Below, one piece after another: positions 8,118 through 13,780 of a DNA stretch of 13,792 bases. Location of the stretch: assembly GCA_016296985.1 (NCBI GenBank), contig JAEDHM010000027.1:1-13792 (forward strand), given 5' to 3'. The position numbers and the translations under genes were made by a program. The DNA comes from Clostridia bacterium (GTDB lineage: Bacteria; Bacillota; Clostridia; Christensenellales; CAG-1252). Each line of letters opens with the position of its first letter. The stretch's first letter is position 1. The notes beneath the pieces were generated by a model. The model made no database searches and was not told the DNA's origin. It saw nothing but the letters and a program-made list of their open reading frames with translations.

Positions 8118-8978
8118 ATGAATAATACACTATCCTCAGTTTGGCAGTCCTCTCAGTTTATGTCAAAGCAAGATTACGAGGTAAACTTGTACAGTGACAG
8201 ATACTTTAAGACCGTGGAAATGCACTCCCACGATTTTTTTGAGATTTACTGTTTTATCCGTGGCTCGGTGGACTATATCGTGGAAAACGGAAAATACCAT
8301 CTTGTTCCCGGGGATATCCTTCTTATTCCCCCAAACTTTTTGCATCAACCCAATATAAAAGATCCTACCAAAACCTATGACAGAATCGTTCTTTGGCTTA
8401 GCGCGAAATACGTAAAACGTATTTCATCAGAAAAAACCGACCTTTCGACTTGCTTTGAAATGGCAAGCAAAAAGGGCGCGTATCTTGTCAATAACAACGC
8501 CCTTTCCGAGGTTGTGAAAAAGGAACTTTTAGAGTTGATAAATTGCTCGACAACGCCCTCTTTCGGTAGTGATATTATTGCGGAAAATCATATTAAAAAC
8601 GTCCTTGCCTATTTGGGGAATTATTATATCCTTGCTCCCCAATCTCGCCCTGCGCAACAAGGCAAACTTGTATCTGAAGCGATAAAATACATCAACGATA
8701 ATCTTTCAAATCCCCTTTCTTTGGATATTTTAGCGGAAAAACTTTTTGCAAGCAAGTATCACGTCGCCCACCTTTTTAAGGAGGAAATCGGAATCTCTCC
8801 CCACAGTTATATAATCAAAAAACGCCTGCTTTTGGCAAAAAAACTGATTGAAAACGGGCAACCCATCACCGAGGTTTATCAGCGTTGCGGATTTGCCGAC
8901 TACACTCACTTTTTTCGCTCTTTTAAAAACGAGTTTGGACTTACGCCAAAACAGTACTTTCATTTGATAATGGGATAA
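8118..8978 (+). CDS. AraC-family transcriptional regulator
   Basis: DNA-binding regulator of 286 residues. The N-terminal part (about 24-100) is an AraC-type cupin sensor domain with HSHDFFEIYCFIRGS (36-50) and PGDILLIPPNFLHQ (64-77). The C-terminal part (about 185-284) is the AraC double helix-turn-helix: first HTH near 200-222 (LDILAEKLFASKYHVAHLFK), second near 248-272, with the family signature CGFADYTHFFRSFKNEFG at 257-274. It is divergent from the glucuronate operon, so control of that operon by a uronate-derived ligand is the natural inference. The start has only a poorly spaced AGGATGG (12 bases away), which may mean low expression; no better in-frame start is visible. The gene ends at a bidirectional hairpin. 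Confidence 0.93.
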   Translation: MNNTLSSVWQSSQFMSKQDYEVNLYSDRYFKTVEMHSHDFFEIYCFIRGSVDYIVENGKYHLVPGDILLIPPNFLHQPNIKDPTKTYDRIVLWLSAKYVKRISSEKTDLSTCFEMASKKGAYLVNNNALSEVVKKELLELINCSTTPSFGSDIIAENHIKNVLAYLGNYYILAPQSRPAQQGKLVSEAIKYINDNLSNPLSLDILAEKLFASKYHVAHLFKEEIGISPHSYIIKKRLLLAKKLIENGQPITEVYQRCGFADYTHFFRSFKNEFGLTPKQYFHLIMG

Positions 8979-8979
8979 A

Positions 8980-9002
8980 AAAAGAGAGTTTCACTCTCTT
9001 TT
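8980..9002. terminator. Bidirectional intrinsic terminator
   Basis: Ten-base stem AAAAGAGAGT / ACTCTCTTTT with a TTC loop. On the plus strand it directly follows the regulator's stop and continues CTTTT; on the minus strand the 3' arm runs into a seven-T tract and serves the gene ending at 9049. Confidence 0.88.
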
Positions 9003-9048
9003 CTTTTAATAAACAAATTTTCCACTTGTTTTCTCAATAAATTTTCTT

Positions 9049-9339
9049 TTATCCAACAACTTCCACAGAGGAAGGATAGTTTGCCAAAGAAACGGAAAGG
9101 GAGCATCCCTTTTCATAGATTTTCGTTACGTTTCTTACCAATTTTACAACGTAAAAATCAATTTCAAAGATATCGTCGTCGTAATATGCTTCGTGATACT
9201 CGAAAAAGTCAACGATAATCACGTCGCCGGAGGGAAAATAGAGTTTGAATTTTTTAAAACCGTTGTCGATAAGATTGAAAAGAGGTTTAAGATATTGTCT
9301 TTCCATTGCAGTCATTTTGCACTCGTGTGAATAAAGCAT
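9049..9339 (-). CDS. Hypothetical protein of 96 residues
   Basis: I do not recognise this protein. It is small, probably soluble, without an evident signal peptide or membrane segment, and mixes charged and aromatic residues. The middle (about 48-57) is acidic and tyrosine-rich, EYHEAYYDDD, flanked by beta-like hydrophobic stretches (DVIIVDFF, FEIDFYVVKLV). It is supported as a real gene by a good promoter (TTGTAA, 17 bases, TATAAT), by AAAGGCGG about seven bases before the ATG, and by a terminator 50 bases after the stop. Later in-frame Met codons lack such a site. It diverges from the C_GCAxxG_C_C gene. No function is offered. Confidence 0.6.
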   Translation of the reverse strand: MLYSHECKMTAMERQYLKPLFNLIDNGFKKFKLYFPSGDVIIVDFFEYHEAYYDDDIFEIDFYVVKLVRNVTKIYEKGCSLSVSLANYPSSVEVVG

Positions 9340-9367
9340 AATTTTACCGCCTTTATGAATTTATTTC

Positions 9368-9396
9368 ATTATAAGATATTATAAAAAAAATTACAA
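9368..9396 (-). promoter_or_regulatory. Promoter of the 96-residue hypothetical gene
   Basis: Minus strand: TTGTAA (9391-9396), 17-base spacer containing a run of T, TATAAT (9368-9373). The start site would be near 9361, giving a leader of about 20 bases. Confidence 0.7.
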
Positions 9397-9401
9397 CCCG
9401 T

Positions 9402-9430
9402 TTGCTTTTATTTTATATTACGTCTATAAT
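9402..9430 (+). promoter_or_regulatory. Promoter of the C_GCAxxG_C_C gene
   Basis: TTGCTT (9402-9407), 17-base spacer, TATAAT (9425-9430). It is back to back with the minus-strand promoter at 9368-9396; their -35 boxes are only five bases apart. Confidence 0.65.
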
Positions 9431-9437
9431 AACCTTG

Positions 9438-9443
9438 AAGGAG
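9438..9443 (+). promoter_or_regulatory. Ribosome binding site that decides the C_GCAxxG_C_C gene start
   Basis: AAGGAG six bases before the ATG at 9450. It rules out a longer reading from the TTG at 9402, which lies upstream of the predicted transcription start. Confidence 0.85.
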
Positions 9444-9449
9444 ATAGCA

Positions 9450-9917
9450 ATGAGCATAAAATCCGATAAGGCGAAAGAACTTTTTTTGAAGGGCTATAAC
9501 TGCAGTCAAGCGGTGGTCGGCGCATTTTGCGAGGATTTAGGTCTTGACTTTGAAACTGCAATCAAACTTTCCTCTTCCTTTGGCGGTGGCATGGGACGCC
9601 TGCGTGAAGTTTGCGGTACCGTAAGTGGAATTTTTCTTTTGGTAGGTTTAAAATTCGGCTATACCGATATCCAAGACAAAAACGCAAAAATAAACCACTA
9701 TAAACTTATTCAGGACATAGCGGAAAGATTTAGACAAAAGGAAGGCAGTATAATTTGCCGTGAAATTTTGAAAATCCAAAAGGATCAAAAAGAAAGTTAT
9801 ATCCCCGAAGATCGCACTCCCGAATACTATAAAACTCGCCCTTGCGTAAGGTTGGTTGAAACCGCCGCCCTTATTGCGGAAGAGGTGCTTGAAAATAATT
9901 TTTATCCACAAAATTAA
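9450..9917 (+). CDS. C_GCAxxG_C_C family putative redox protein
   Basis: Small soluble cysteine-rich protein of 155 residues, member of the C_GCAxxG_C_C family (Pfam PF09719), which is thought to be redox-active or metal-binding; its actual role is not established. Visible features: GYNCSQAV (15-22) with Cys18, Cys27 in GAFCED, the glycine-rich FGGGMGRLREVCGTVSG (44-60) with Cys55, Cys103 in IICREI, and Cys132 in RPCVRLVE. The spacing of these cysteines and the FGGGMG block identify the family. I start at the ATG at 9450 because AAGGAG lies six bases before it; an in-frame TTG at 9402 falls inside the promoter. It is a single-gene unit with its own promoter and terminator. Confidence 0.9.
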   Translation: MSIKSDKAKELFLKGYNCSQAVVGAFCEDLGLDFETAIKLSSSFGGGMGRLREVCGTVSGIFLLVGLKFGYTDIQDKNAKINHYKLIQDIAERFRQKEGSIICREILKIQKDQKESYIPEDRTPEYYKTRPCVRLVETAALIAEEVLENNFYPQN

Positions 9918-9942
9918 AAGGCTTGCATAGGCAAGCCTTTTT
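9916..9942. terminator. Bidirectional intrinsic terminator
   Basis: Eleven-base perfect stem AAAAGGCTTGC / GCAAGCCTTTT around an ATAG loop, overlapping the stop codon of the plus-strand gene and followed by a T tract. On the minus strand the arm also ends in T, so it may serve the folT-like gene that stops at 9989. Confidence 0.92.
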
Positions 9943-9988
9943 ATTTCTTTATTTTGAAAAACTGATTTTTTGTATCTTTTTGAATAGG

Positions 9989-10717
9989 CTATTCTTGGGT
10001 ATCCGAATTTTTATCAATGGAATTTTCCTCAATCGGGGTTTGAACCTCTCTTTCTTCAATCTCTACGAGATTTTCAACTTCAGTCCTTTCCCCTACTGAA
10101 ATTTCCGAAATAGGCGTTTCCTCTTTTTTGTTACGTTTTAGCAAAAGTTTGTAGTCGTCAAGCCAAGACTTTTTGAAAACAAACTTGCCTAAAGGGAAAG
10201 CAACAAAGGCGGTTATTGCCAAATTGATCGCCCAAACAGGAGATTGCAAAGCAATACGAGTGCCTACGTAGGCAAGATAACTTTTTGTTTTCGAGCTGAA
10301 AAACCACCAAGTTGCGTAAGAGTTTAGGAAGGTGGTAACCGTCAAAAAACCAAAGACGAAGACGATTACTAGGCGGATATAAAGTTTTATCTCGGGACGC
10401 CACTTTTTAGGAAGAGGGATCACTGCGCCTAGGGAATAGATTAGGCAAAGCAAGATACTGCAAGCGTTTATCAAGGGATTAGGTGCATAACCTTTGATAA
10501 GGCAACCAAACAAGTCCCCCAGACCGCCCACTAAAATACCGGCAACAGGCCCCATAAAATAGCCTGCCACGAAAAAGACGAGGTAGTTGAAGGAAATGGA
10601 CATGATTCCCGTTTCGATGGCATAGGCGTTGGTAACCGTGGATAGGGCGATAAGCACCCCGATATAGGCGATTGATTTTGTGCCTAAAATGACCTTTTTT
10701 CTACTTAAATTTTGCAT
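9989..10717 (-). CDS. folT: ECF transporter S component, folate type (FolT-like)
   Basis: Membrane substrate-binding subunit of an energy-coupling factor importer. Substrate is assigned as folate mainly because a tetrahydrofolate riboswitch precedes it. The 242 residues hold about six hydrophobic segments. ISFNYLVFFVAGYFMGPVAG (41-60) and GGLGDLFGCLIKGYAPNP (64-81) follow the pattern of folate-family S components. The positively charged start MQNLSRKK is cytoplasmic. Residues about 195-242 form an extra hydrophilic, mostly acidic tail not expected for a minimal S component. The Shine-Dalgarno sequence GAGG lies seven T's before the ATG, inside the leader hairpin. The shared ATPase and T subunits are not in the window. 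Confidence 0.85.
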   Translation of the reverse strand: MQNLSRKKVILGTKSIAYIGVLIALSTVTNAYAIETGIMSISFNYLVFFVAGYFMGPVAGILVGGLGDLFGCLIKGYAPNPLINACSILLCLIYSLGAVIPLPKKWRPEIKLYIRLVIVFVFGFLTVTTFLNSYATWWFFSSKTKSYLAYVGTRIALQSPVWAINLAITAFVAFPLGKFVFKKSWLDDYKLLLKRNKKEETPISEISVGERTEVENLVEIEEREVQTPIEENSIDKNSDTQE

Positions 10718-10741
10718 AAAAAAACCTCACTTTCGAGAGGT
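10718..10741 (-). terminator. Riboswitch expression-platform hairpin: terminator and/or SD sequestor
   Basis: Minus strand: ACCTC (10741-10737), a T·T mismatch, a C-GAAA-G tetraloop, and GAGGT (10728-10724), followed directly by T residues to make a seven-T run ending at the folT ATG. The 3' arm is the gene's Shine-Dalgarno sequence, so the same hairpin can block ribosome entry or end transcription. Confidence 0.75.
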
Positions 10742-10782
10742 CCGTAGGCAAATTTTGGTGTTACAAAATTTCAGCAACGGAC
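10740..10782 (-). promoter_or_regulatory. Alternative (anti-terminator / anti-sequestor) pairing
   Basis: Minus strand: GTCCGT (10782-10777) can pair with ACGGAC (10745-10740), enclosing a second stem AAATTTTG (10771-10764) with CAAAATTT (10757-10750) around TAACAC. GTCCGT takes in the conserved GTCCG of the aptamer's 3' joining strand, and ACGGAC shares bases with the 5' arm of the terminator hairpin. The pairing is thus exclusive with both, as expected for a ligand-dependent off switch. Confidence 0.65.
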
Positions 10783-10866
10783 GCGAGCCGTCATCGCAAG
10801 CAACTGCTTTTCGTTTGCAAGCGACATCCCATCTTGCAACACTTTACGCTTCGGCTCTACTCTGCT
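10773..10866 (-). ncRNA. Tetrahydrofolate (THF, folT-motif) riboswitch aptamer
   Basis: The minus-strand leader of the folT-like gene matches the class-I THF riboswitch in order. Elements are P1 AGCA / TGCT, joining strand GAGTAG, P2 GAGCCG / CGGCTC, conserved GCGTAAAGTG, P3 TTGCAAG / CTTGCAA with the loop ATGGGATGTCG, conserved ACGAA, a small AAGC-AGTT-GCTT hairpin, GCGATGA, and the 3' core GCGTCCG. These agree with my recollection of the published folT consensus almost base for base in the conserved parts. It is expected to sense reduced folates and switch off uptake when they are plentiful. Confidence 0.95.
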
Positions 10867-10912
10867 TTTTGTCATGGCGCTGTCGGTTAGATAAAGTGAC
10901 TGCGCTTTTGTT

Positions 10913-10941
10913 ATTATACCCTATTACGCCTTTCATTGCAA
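10913..10941 (-). promoter_or_regulatory. Promoter of the riboswitch-folT unit
   Basis: Minus strand: TTGCAA (10936-10941), 17-base spacer, TATAAT (10913-10918). Transcription would start near 10906, about 40 bases before the aptamer and some 190 before the ATG. Confidence 0.75.
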
Positions 10942-11005
10942 GCATATCCAATTATTTGGTGAAATAAAGACTTGGGCGCGCATATACATTTATACGGGAG
11001 ATTTT

Positions 11006-12532
11006 ATGGCGGAAAGTTTTAGAAAAACCACCTTTATCGTTATGCTTTTCGGGATTGTAACCCGATTAATCGCATTTTTATTCAAAATCTATCTTTCCCG
11101 GGCGGTAGGCGCCGAGGCTTTGGGGATTTATCAAATCGCAATGGCTGTGTGGGCTTTGCTTTCCACCCTTTGCGGGTCAGGACTTGCGGTAACCGTTTCA
11201 AGAAAAACGGCGGAAGAAATAGCCTTAAAAAGAAAGGGCGTCGGCTCTACCGTTTCAACTTCCTTGATTATCGGTCTTTTGCTTACCCTTGCGGTTTCAA
11301 GCGTTTTTATTTTCGGCGATGAAAAGGTGGAAAAGCTTTTCAGCGATTCTAGGGCCATGCCCGTCTTTTTCGTGTTGCTCCCTTCACTTGTGACAACTTG
11401 CGTTTACAACGTTTTGCGCTCTTACGTTATGGGCAAGAAAAACTACCTCTTGTTCTCTCTTACCGAACTGATTGAAGAGGTTTTAAACGTGGTTGCCGTC
11501 CTTGTTTTACTCTCAGGGGTATTGGGATTTTTCAGCGGTCAAATGGCAATCGCCATAGCCTTTACTCTTTGCGATATAATTTGCTTTTTTATCATTTTGG
11601 TCATCTATTTCAAACAAGAGGGAAGGTTTCTAAAACCCAGGCGGTTTGGCGAGGTGCTAAAAAGCAGTACCCCGGTTACCATGATGCGGATTACAAACGC
11701 ATTATCAGTTTCCCTAACCGCCATAATCCTACCCCTCAAACTTGGGGAAAATGGGCTTTCGGTAGGCGAGGCTACTGCGGAATTCGGTCGGGCTACGGGT
11801 ATGGCTTATCCCCTTCTTTTCGTCCCTCTTGCCATAACCTCGGCGCTTTCCGTTGTCTTACTCCCCGAGATTGCATCCCTAAACGCAAAAGGTGGTAAAG
11901 AGGAAATTTCCCAAAAGGTGGATAAGTCGATTACCCTTATTATTTTGATTTCAATAATCTTCTATCTTGCTTACGCTATCTTTGGCGAGGATATAGGTAG
12001 AATTCTTTTCTCCGACGAAAAGGCTGGACAAATTCTCTCCGTGTCGGCAGGGGCGATTTTGCCTATGGCTATATCCAATTTTACCACCACCGTCCTAAAC
12101 TCAATGGGCAAGGAAACCACCTGTTTTGTAAACAATACTATATCAATCCTTATCCTTTTGCTTGCCGTTTTCTTTTTGCCGAAATACCTTGGAATTTATG
12201 CCTTAGCGGTGGGACAAACCGGATGTTTTACCCTTATTTTTATCCTAAACGCCATCGCCCTAGCGAGGGCAAAAGTAGGCAAAAGCGCGTATCTTATTCC
12301 CTTTGCAAAGTGCTTTGCTTTCGCCTTAGTATGCCTTGCCCTTTTCCGCCCTCTTGACCTTTTACTTGCACGCCATCTAAACCCCGATTTGTCCGCTTTA
12401 TTGCTTGGCGTAGTTATGACGATATTCTATCTACTGTTTTTACAACTGACAAAACTTTTGAATATAAAATCCGCCTTATCTCTTTTGTTGAAAAAGATTA
12501 AAAAAATGCGTCCGCATAGAAGACGCGTATGA
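11006..12532 (+). CDS. SpoVB/MurJ-like polysaccharide flippase (MOP superfamily)
   Basis: Integral membrane protein of 508 residues with about 14 hydrophobic segments, of the oligosaccharide/lipid-flippase (PST, SpoVB-like) group that moves lipid-linked saccharides across the membrane. The N-terminal RLIAFLFKIYLSRAVGAEAL (20-39) followed by GIYQIA is the usual SpoVB-family signature (KI.LSR.IGAE.LG.YQ). FGRATGMAYPLLFVPLAI appears in the second half, and the protein ends in a basic tail (KKIKKMRPHRRRV). GGGAG stands a few bases before the ATG. It could be SpoVB itself, a MurJ substitute, or a capsule/teichoic-type flippase; neighbours do not resolve this. I see no clear promoter; it lies back to back with the riboswitch transcript. 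Confidence 0.88.
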   Translation: MAESFRKTTFIVMLFGIVTRLIAFLFKIYLSRAVGAEALGIYQIAMAVWALLSTLCGSGLAVTVSRKTAEEIALKRKGVGSTVSTSLIIGLLLTLAVSSVFIFGDEKVEKLFSDSRAMPVFFVLLPSLVTTCVYNVLRSYVMGKKNYLLFSLTELIEEVLNVVAVLVLLSGVLGFFSGQMAIAIAFTLCDIICFFIILVIYFKQEGRFLKPRRFGEVLKSSTPVTMMRITNALSVSLTAIILPLKLGENGLSVGEATAEFGRATGMAYPLLFVPLAITSALSVVLLPEIASLNAKGGKEEISQKVDKSITLIILISIIFYLAYAIFGEDIGRILFSDEKAGQILSVSAGAILPMAISNFTTTVLNSMGKETTCFVNNTISILILLLAVFFLPKYLGIYALAVGQTGCFTLIFILNAIALARAKVGKSAYLIPFAKCFAFALVCLALFRPLDLLLARHLNPDLSALLLGVVMTIFYLLFLQLTKLLNIKSALSLLLKKIKKMRPHRRRV

Positions 12533-12570
12533 ATTAGTGCAATTTATAAAATCGAATATTAAAACTGCGT

Positions 12571-12597
12571 AAAGAAAAATCCACCAAACGGTGGATT
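12571..12597 (-). terminator. Intrinsic terminator of the DUF1540 gene
   Basis: Stem AATCCACC / GGTGGATT (12578-12597) with a four-base loop. On the minus strand it begins a few bases after the DUF1540 stop and is followed by TTTTTCTTT. On the plus strand it lacks a T tract, so it is a weaker end signal for the flippase gene. Confidence 0.82.
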
Positions 12598-12600
12598 ATC

Positions 12601-12912
12601 CTATTCGTTTCGCCGACGACTGAAACACTTTGTTTTAAACATGCCGTCCTCAATATCTAAGTTTTCACGATTGCAAAGATGGTTGTTGTTGTATACGCAA
12701 TCGGCGTTGCATTGTACCACCACCTCGGGCTCTTCAAAACTGTCGATTGAGGGCGCTGCCTCGTACTCCTTAAACAACTGCTCTAAACTTCCGCCTTCAC
12801 GCTTTAGTTTGGTTTTGCATACCGCCATTTCAGAAACGTCGATTACCCCTGCCATACAGCGGTTGCAGTAGTTGTGCTCACAATTTTCCGTAGTGCATCT
12901 TAATCCCTTCAT
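12601..12912 (-). CDS. DUF1540 family cysteine-rich protein, two cysteine modules
   Basis: Small soluble protein of 103 residues with nine cysteines. The C-terminal module is a clear DUF1540 pattern: Cys68-x3-Cys72-VYNNNHL-Cys80-x15-Cys96, with the NADCVYN and LDIEDG segments. The N-terminal module has Cys6, Cys11, Cys16, Cys19 and Cys32 and looks like a diverged second copy. They are joined by an acidic linker (about 40-65). DUF1540 proteins are common in Clostridia, are presumed metal-binding and have no established function that I know. A very strong AGGAGGGAG precedes the ATG, and a terminator follows. Confidence 0.88.
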   Translation of the reverse strand: MKGLRCTTENCEHNYCNRCMAGVIDVSEMAVCKTKLKREGGSLEQLFKEYEAAPSIDSFEEPEVVVQCNADCVYNNNHLCNRENLDIEDGMFKTKCFSRRRNE

Positions 12913-12959
12913 ATCTCCCTCCTTTTTTGTTATTATTTCCCAAGATAAAATTTTTATGC

Positions 12960-12987
12960 TTGCATATAGGCAAGAATATGTTATAAT
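12960..12987 (+). promoter_or_regulatory. Probable rplI promoter with overlapping dyad
   Basis: TTGCAT (12960-12965), 16-base spacer, TATAAT (12982-12987) with TG at the extended -10 position (12979-12980). An inverted repeat CTTGC / GCAAG (12959-12963 and 12970-12974) covers the -35 box. Confidence 0.6.
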
Positions 12988-13005
12988 TAAATTGGAGGTC
13001 GTGCT

Positions 13006-13449
13006 ATGAAAGTTATTTTGTTACAGGACGTAAAAAACTATGGTAAAAAAGACGACGTCGTAAACGTAAGCGACGGCTATGCTTTCAACTACCTTTTTCC
13101 TCGCAAATTGGCCGCCCCTGCCACTGCAGGCGTTGTAAACGAGGCCGCTGAAAAGAAGCAAGCGCAAAAGGCTAGGGAAGAAAAAGCAAAGGCGCAAGCT
13201 CTTGCGGATAAAGAGGCTCTCTCAAAGGCAACCGTACACGTAAAGGTGCGTTGTAGCGAAAACGGAAAGGTTTTCGGCAGTATCACCAACCGCGAAATTG
13301 CCGAGCAACTTAACGCAATGGGTTATAAGGTTGACAAACGCAACGTGGTTATTAAAGAGCCTATCAAAAAACTTGGTCGCGAATTTGTCGAAGTAAAGCT
13401 TTATCAAGGCGTTGTTGCAAAAGTCAACGTGGTAGTCGAAGCCTATTGA
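13006..13449 (+). CDS. rplI: 50S ribosomal protein L9
   Basis: Structural protein of the large ribosomal subunit that binds 23S rRNA near the L1 stalk base. The 147 residues are the full family length. The N-terminal domain [19 protein letters not shown] with [16 protein letters not shown] (21-36) carries the L9 signature. A charged connecting helix (about 41-75, rich in Lys, Glu and Ala) leads to the C-terminal domain starting at [23 protein letters not shown] lies about nine bases before the ATG. The following gene in many Firmicutes is dnaB; here a structured non-coding stretch follows instead. Confidence 0.98.
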   Translation: MKVILLQDVKNYGKKDDVVNVSDGYAFNYLFPRKLAAPATAGVVNEAAEKKQAQKAREEKAKAQALADKEALSKATVHVKVRCSENGKVFGSITNREIAEQLNAMGYKVDKRNVVIKEPIKKLGREFVEVKLYQGVVAKVNVVVEAY

Positions 13450-13463
13450 TTGCAAAATCCCTT

Positions 13464-13498
13464 CTTTTTGTCCGTTTCCTTTGACAAACGGCAAAAAG
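13464..13498 (+). other. Strong inverted repeat downstream of rplI
   Basis: Arms CTTTTTG-(T)-CCGTTT and AAACGG-CAAAAAG pair over 13 base pairs with one bulged T and an eight-base loop. It sits 15 bases after the rplI stop but has no T tract on the plus strand, so it is a poor classical terminator. It also contains the -35 box of the promoter at 13481-13509. Confidence 0.65.
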
Positions 13499-13509
13499 AG
13501 GTTTATACT
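13481..13509 (+). promoter_or_regulatory. Consensus sigma-70-type promoter without an obvious gene
   Basis: TTGACA (13481-13486), exactly 17 bases, TATACT (13504-13509). Transcription would start near 13516. No protein-coding frame follows; it would transcribe the stem-loop at 13519-13579 and then the tRNA-Arg fragment. Confidence 0.65.
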
Positions 13510-13515
13510 TGTCCT

Positions 13516-13580
13516 TGCAAAAGCGGATTTTGGACTTTGACAAAGGGTAATTGCGCCCCTCAAACCCCCGTCCGCTTTTC
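13516..13580 (+). ncRNA. Candidate structured RNA or leader
   Basis: Beginning at the predicted start site, AAAAGCGGA (13519-13527) pairs perfectly with TCCGCTTTT (13571-13579). Inside are a small CTTT/AAAG hairpin and an AGGG/CCCT pairing. It matches no RNA family that I recognise. It could be a small RNA, a tRNA-operon leader, or part of a dispersed repeat. Confidence 0.35.
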
Positions 13581-13619
13581 AAAAAAGGACTCCCCTTTTC
13601 ACCTCAAAATCACCAATTC

Positions 13620-13659
13620 GCTTCCTTAGTTAAATGGATATAATAAGCCCCTCCTAAGG
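13620..13659 (+). pseudogene. 5' half of a tRNA-Arg(CCT) gene, 3' half missing
   Basis: Exact tRNA spacing is seen: seven-base acceptor strand GCTTCCT, TA at 8-9, D arm GTTA-AATGGATA-TAAT with the invariant GG, A26, anticodon 5' stem AGCCC, and loop CTCCTAA with anticodon CCT at 13653-13655, then GG of the 3' stem. After 13659 the match stops: the next bases break the anticodon stem, there is no GGTTCGA T-loop and no returning acceptor strand. This reads as a displaced tRNA fragment at a recombination site. Confidence 0.7.
13624..13659. repeat. Inverted repeat CCTTAG / CTAAGG within the tRNA fragment; possible att core
   Basis: CCTTAG (13624-13629) and CTAAGG (13654-13659) are perfect inverted copies. 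The tRNA identity ends exactly at the second copy, which covers the anticodon loop, a common place for tyrosine-recombinase crossover. The att assignment is inference. Confidence 0.4.
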
Positions 13660-13670
13660 TGTGGACTTAT

Positions 13671-13704
13671 CCGCAAAAAACCACAATATATTGTGTTGTT
13701 GCGG
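13671..13704. repeat. Nested palindrome, possible leftward terminator
   Basis: Outer arms CCGCAA / TTGCGG enclose a perfect 14-base palindrome CACAATATATTGTG (13682-13695). On the minus strand the palindrome is followed by GTTTTTTG, so it could end a leftward transcript arriving from beyond the window. Confidence 0.6.
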
Positions 13705-13737
13705 TTAAAACAAGCCTATAGATAGTGTTTAGATACA

Positions 13738-13759
13738 TTTTGGCATAGTTTTGGCATAG
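13738..13759. repeat. Tandem direct repeat, two copies of TTTTGGCATAG
   Basis: Two perfect, adjacent 11-base copies (13738-13748, 13749-13759), followed by TTTTC. Short direct repeats like this often lie between an integrase gene and its attachment site as arm-type binding sites; that role is inferred here. Confidence 0.7.
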
Positions 13760-13760
13760 T

Positions 13761-13780
13761 TTTCAATGCTGATTTCAATG
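13761..13780. repeat. Direct repeat, two copies of TTTCAATG
   Basis: Copies at 13761-13768 and 13773-13780, four bases apart. They follow the TTTTGGCATAG pair, at a similar period of about 12 bases. Confidence 0.5.

Noticed and set aside
10680..10967. A 95-codon plus-strand frame between folT and the flippase
   Set aside because: It is the reverse complement of the THF riboswitch and the folT promoter, both strongly supported, and has no ribosome binding site.
13222..13563. A 113-codon minus-strand frame over the end of rplI
   Set aside because: It is largely antisense to rplI. The 3' part in the intergenic stretch has no ribosome binding site or motif.
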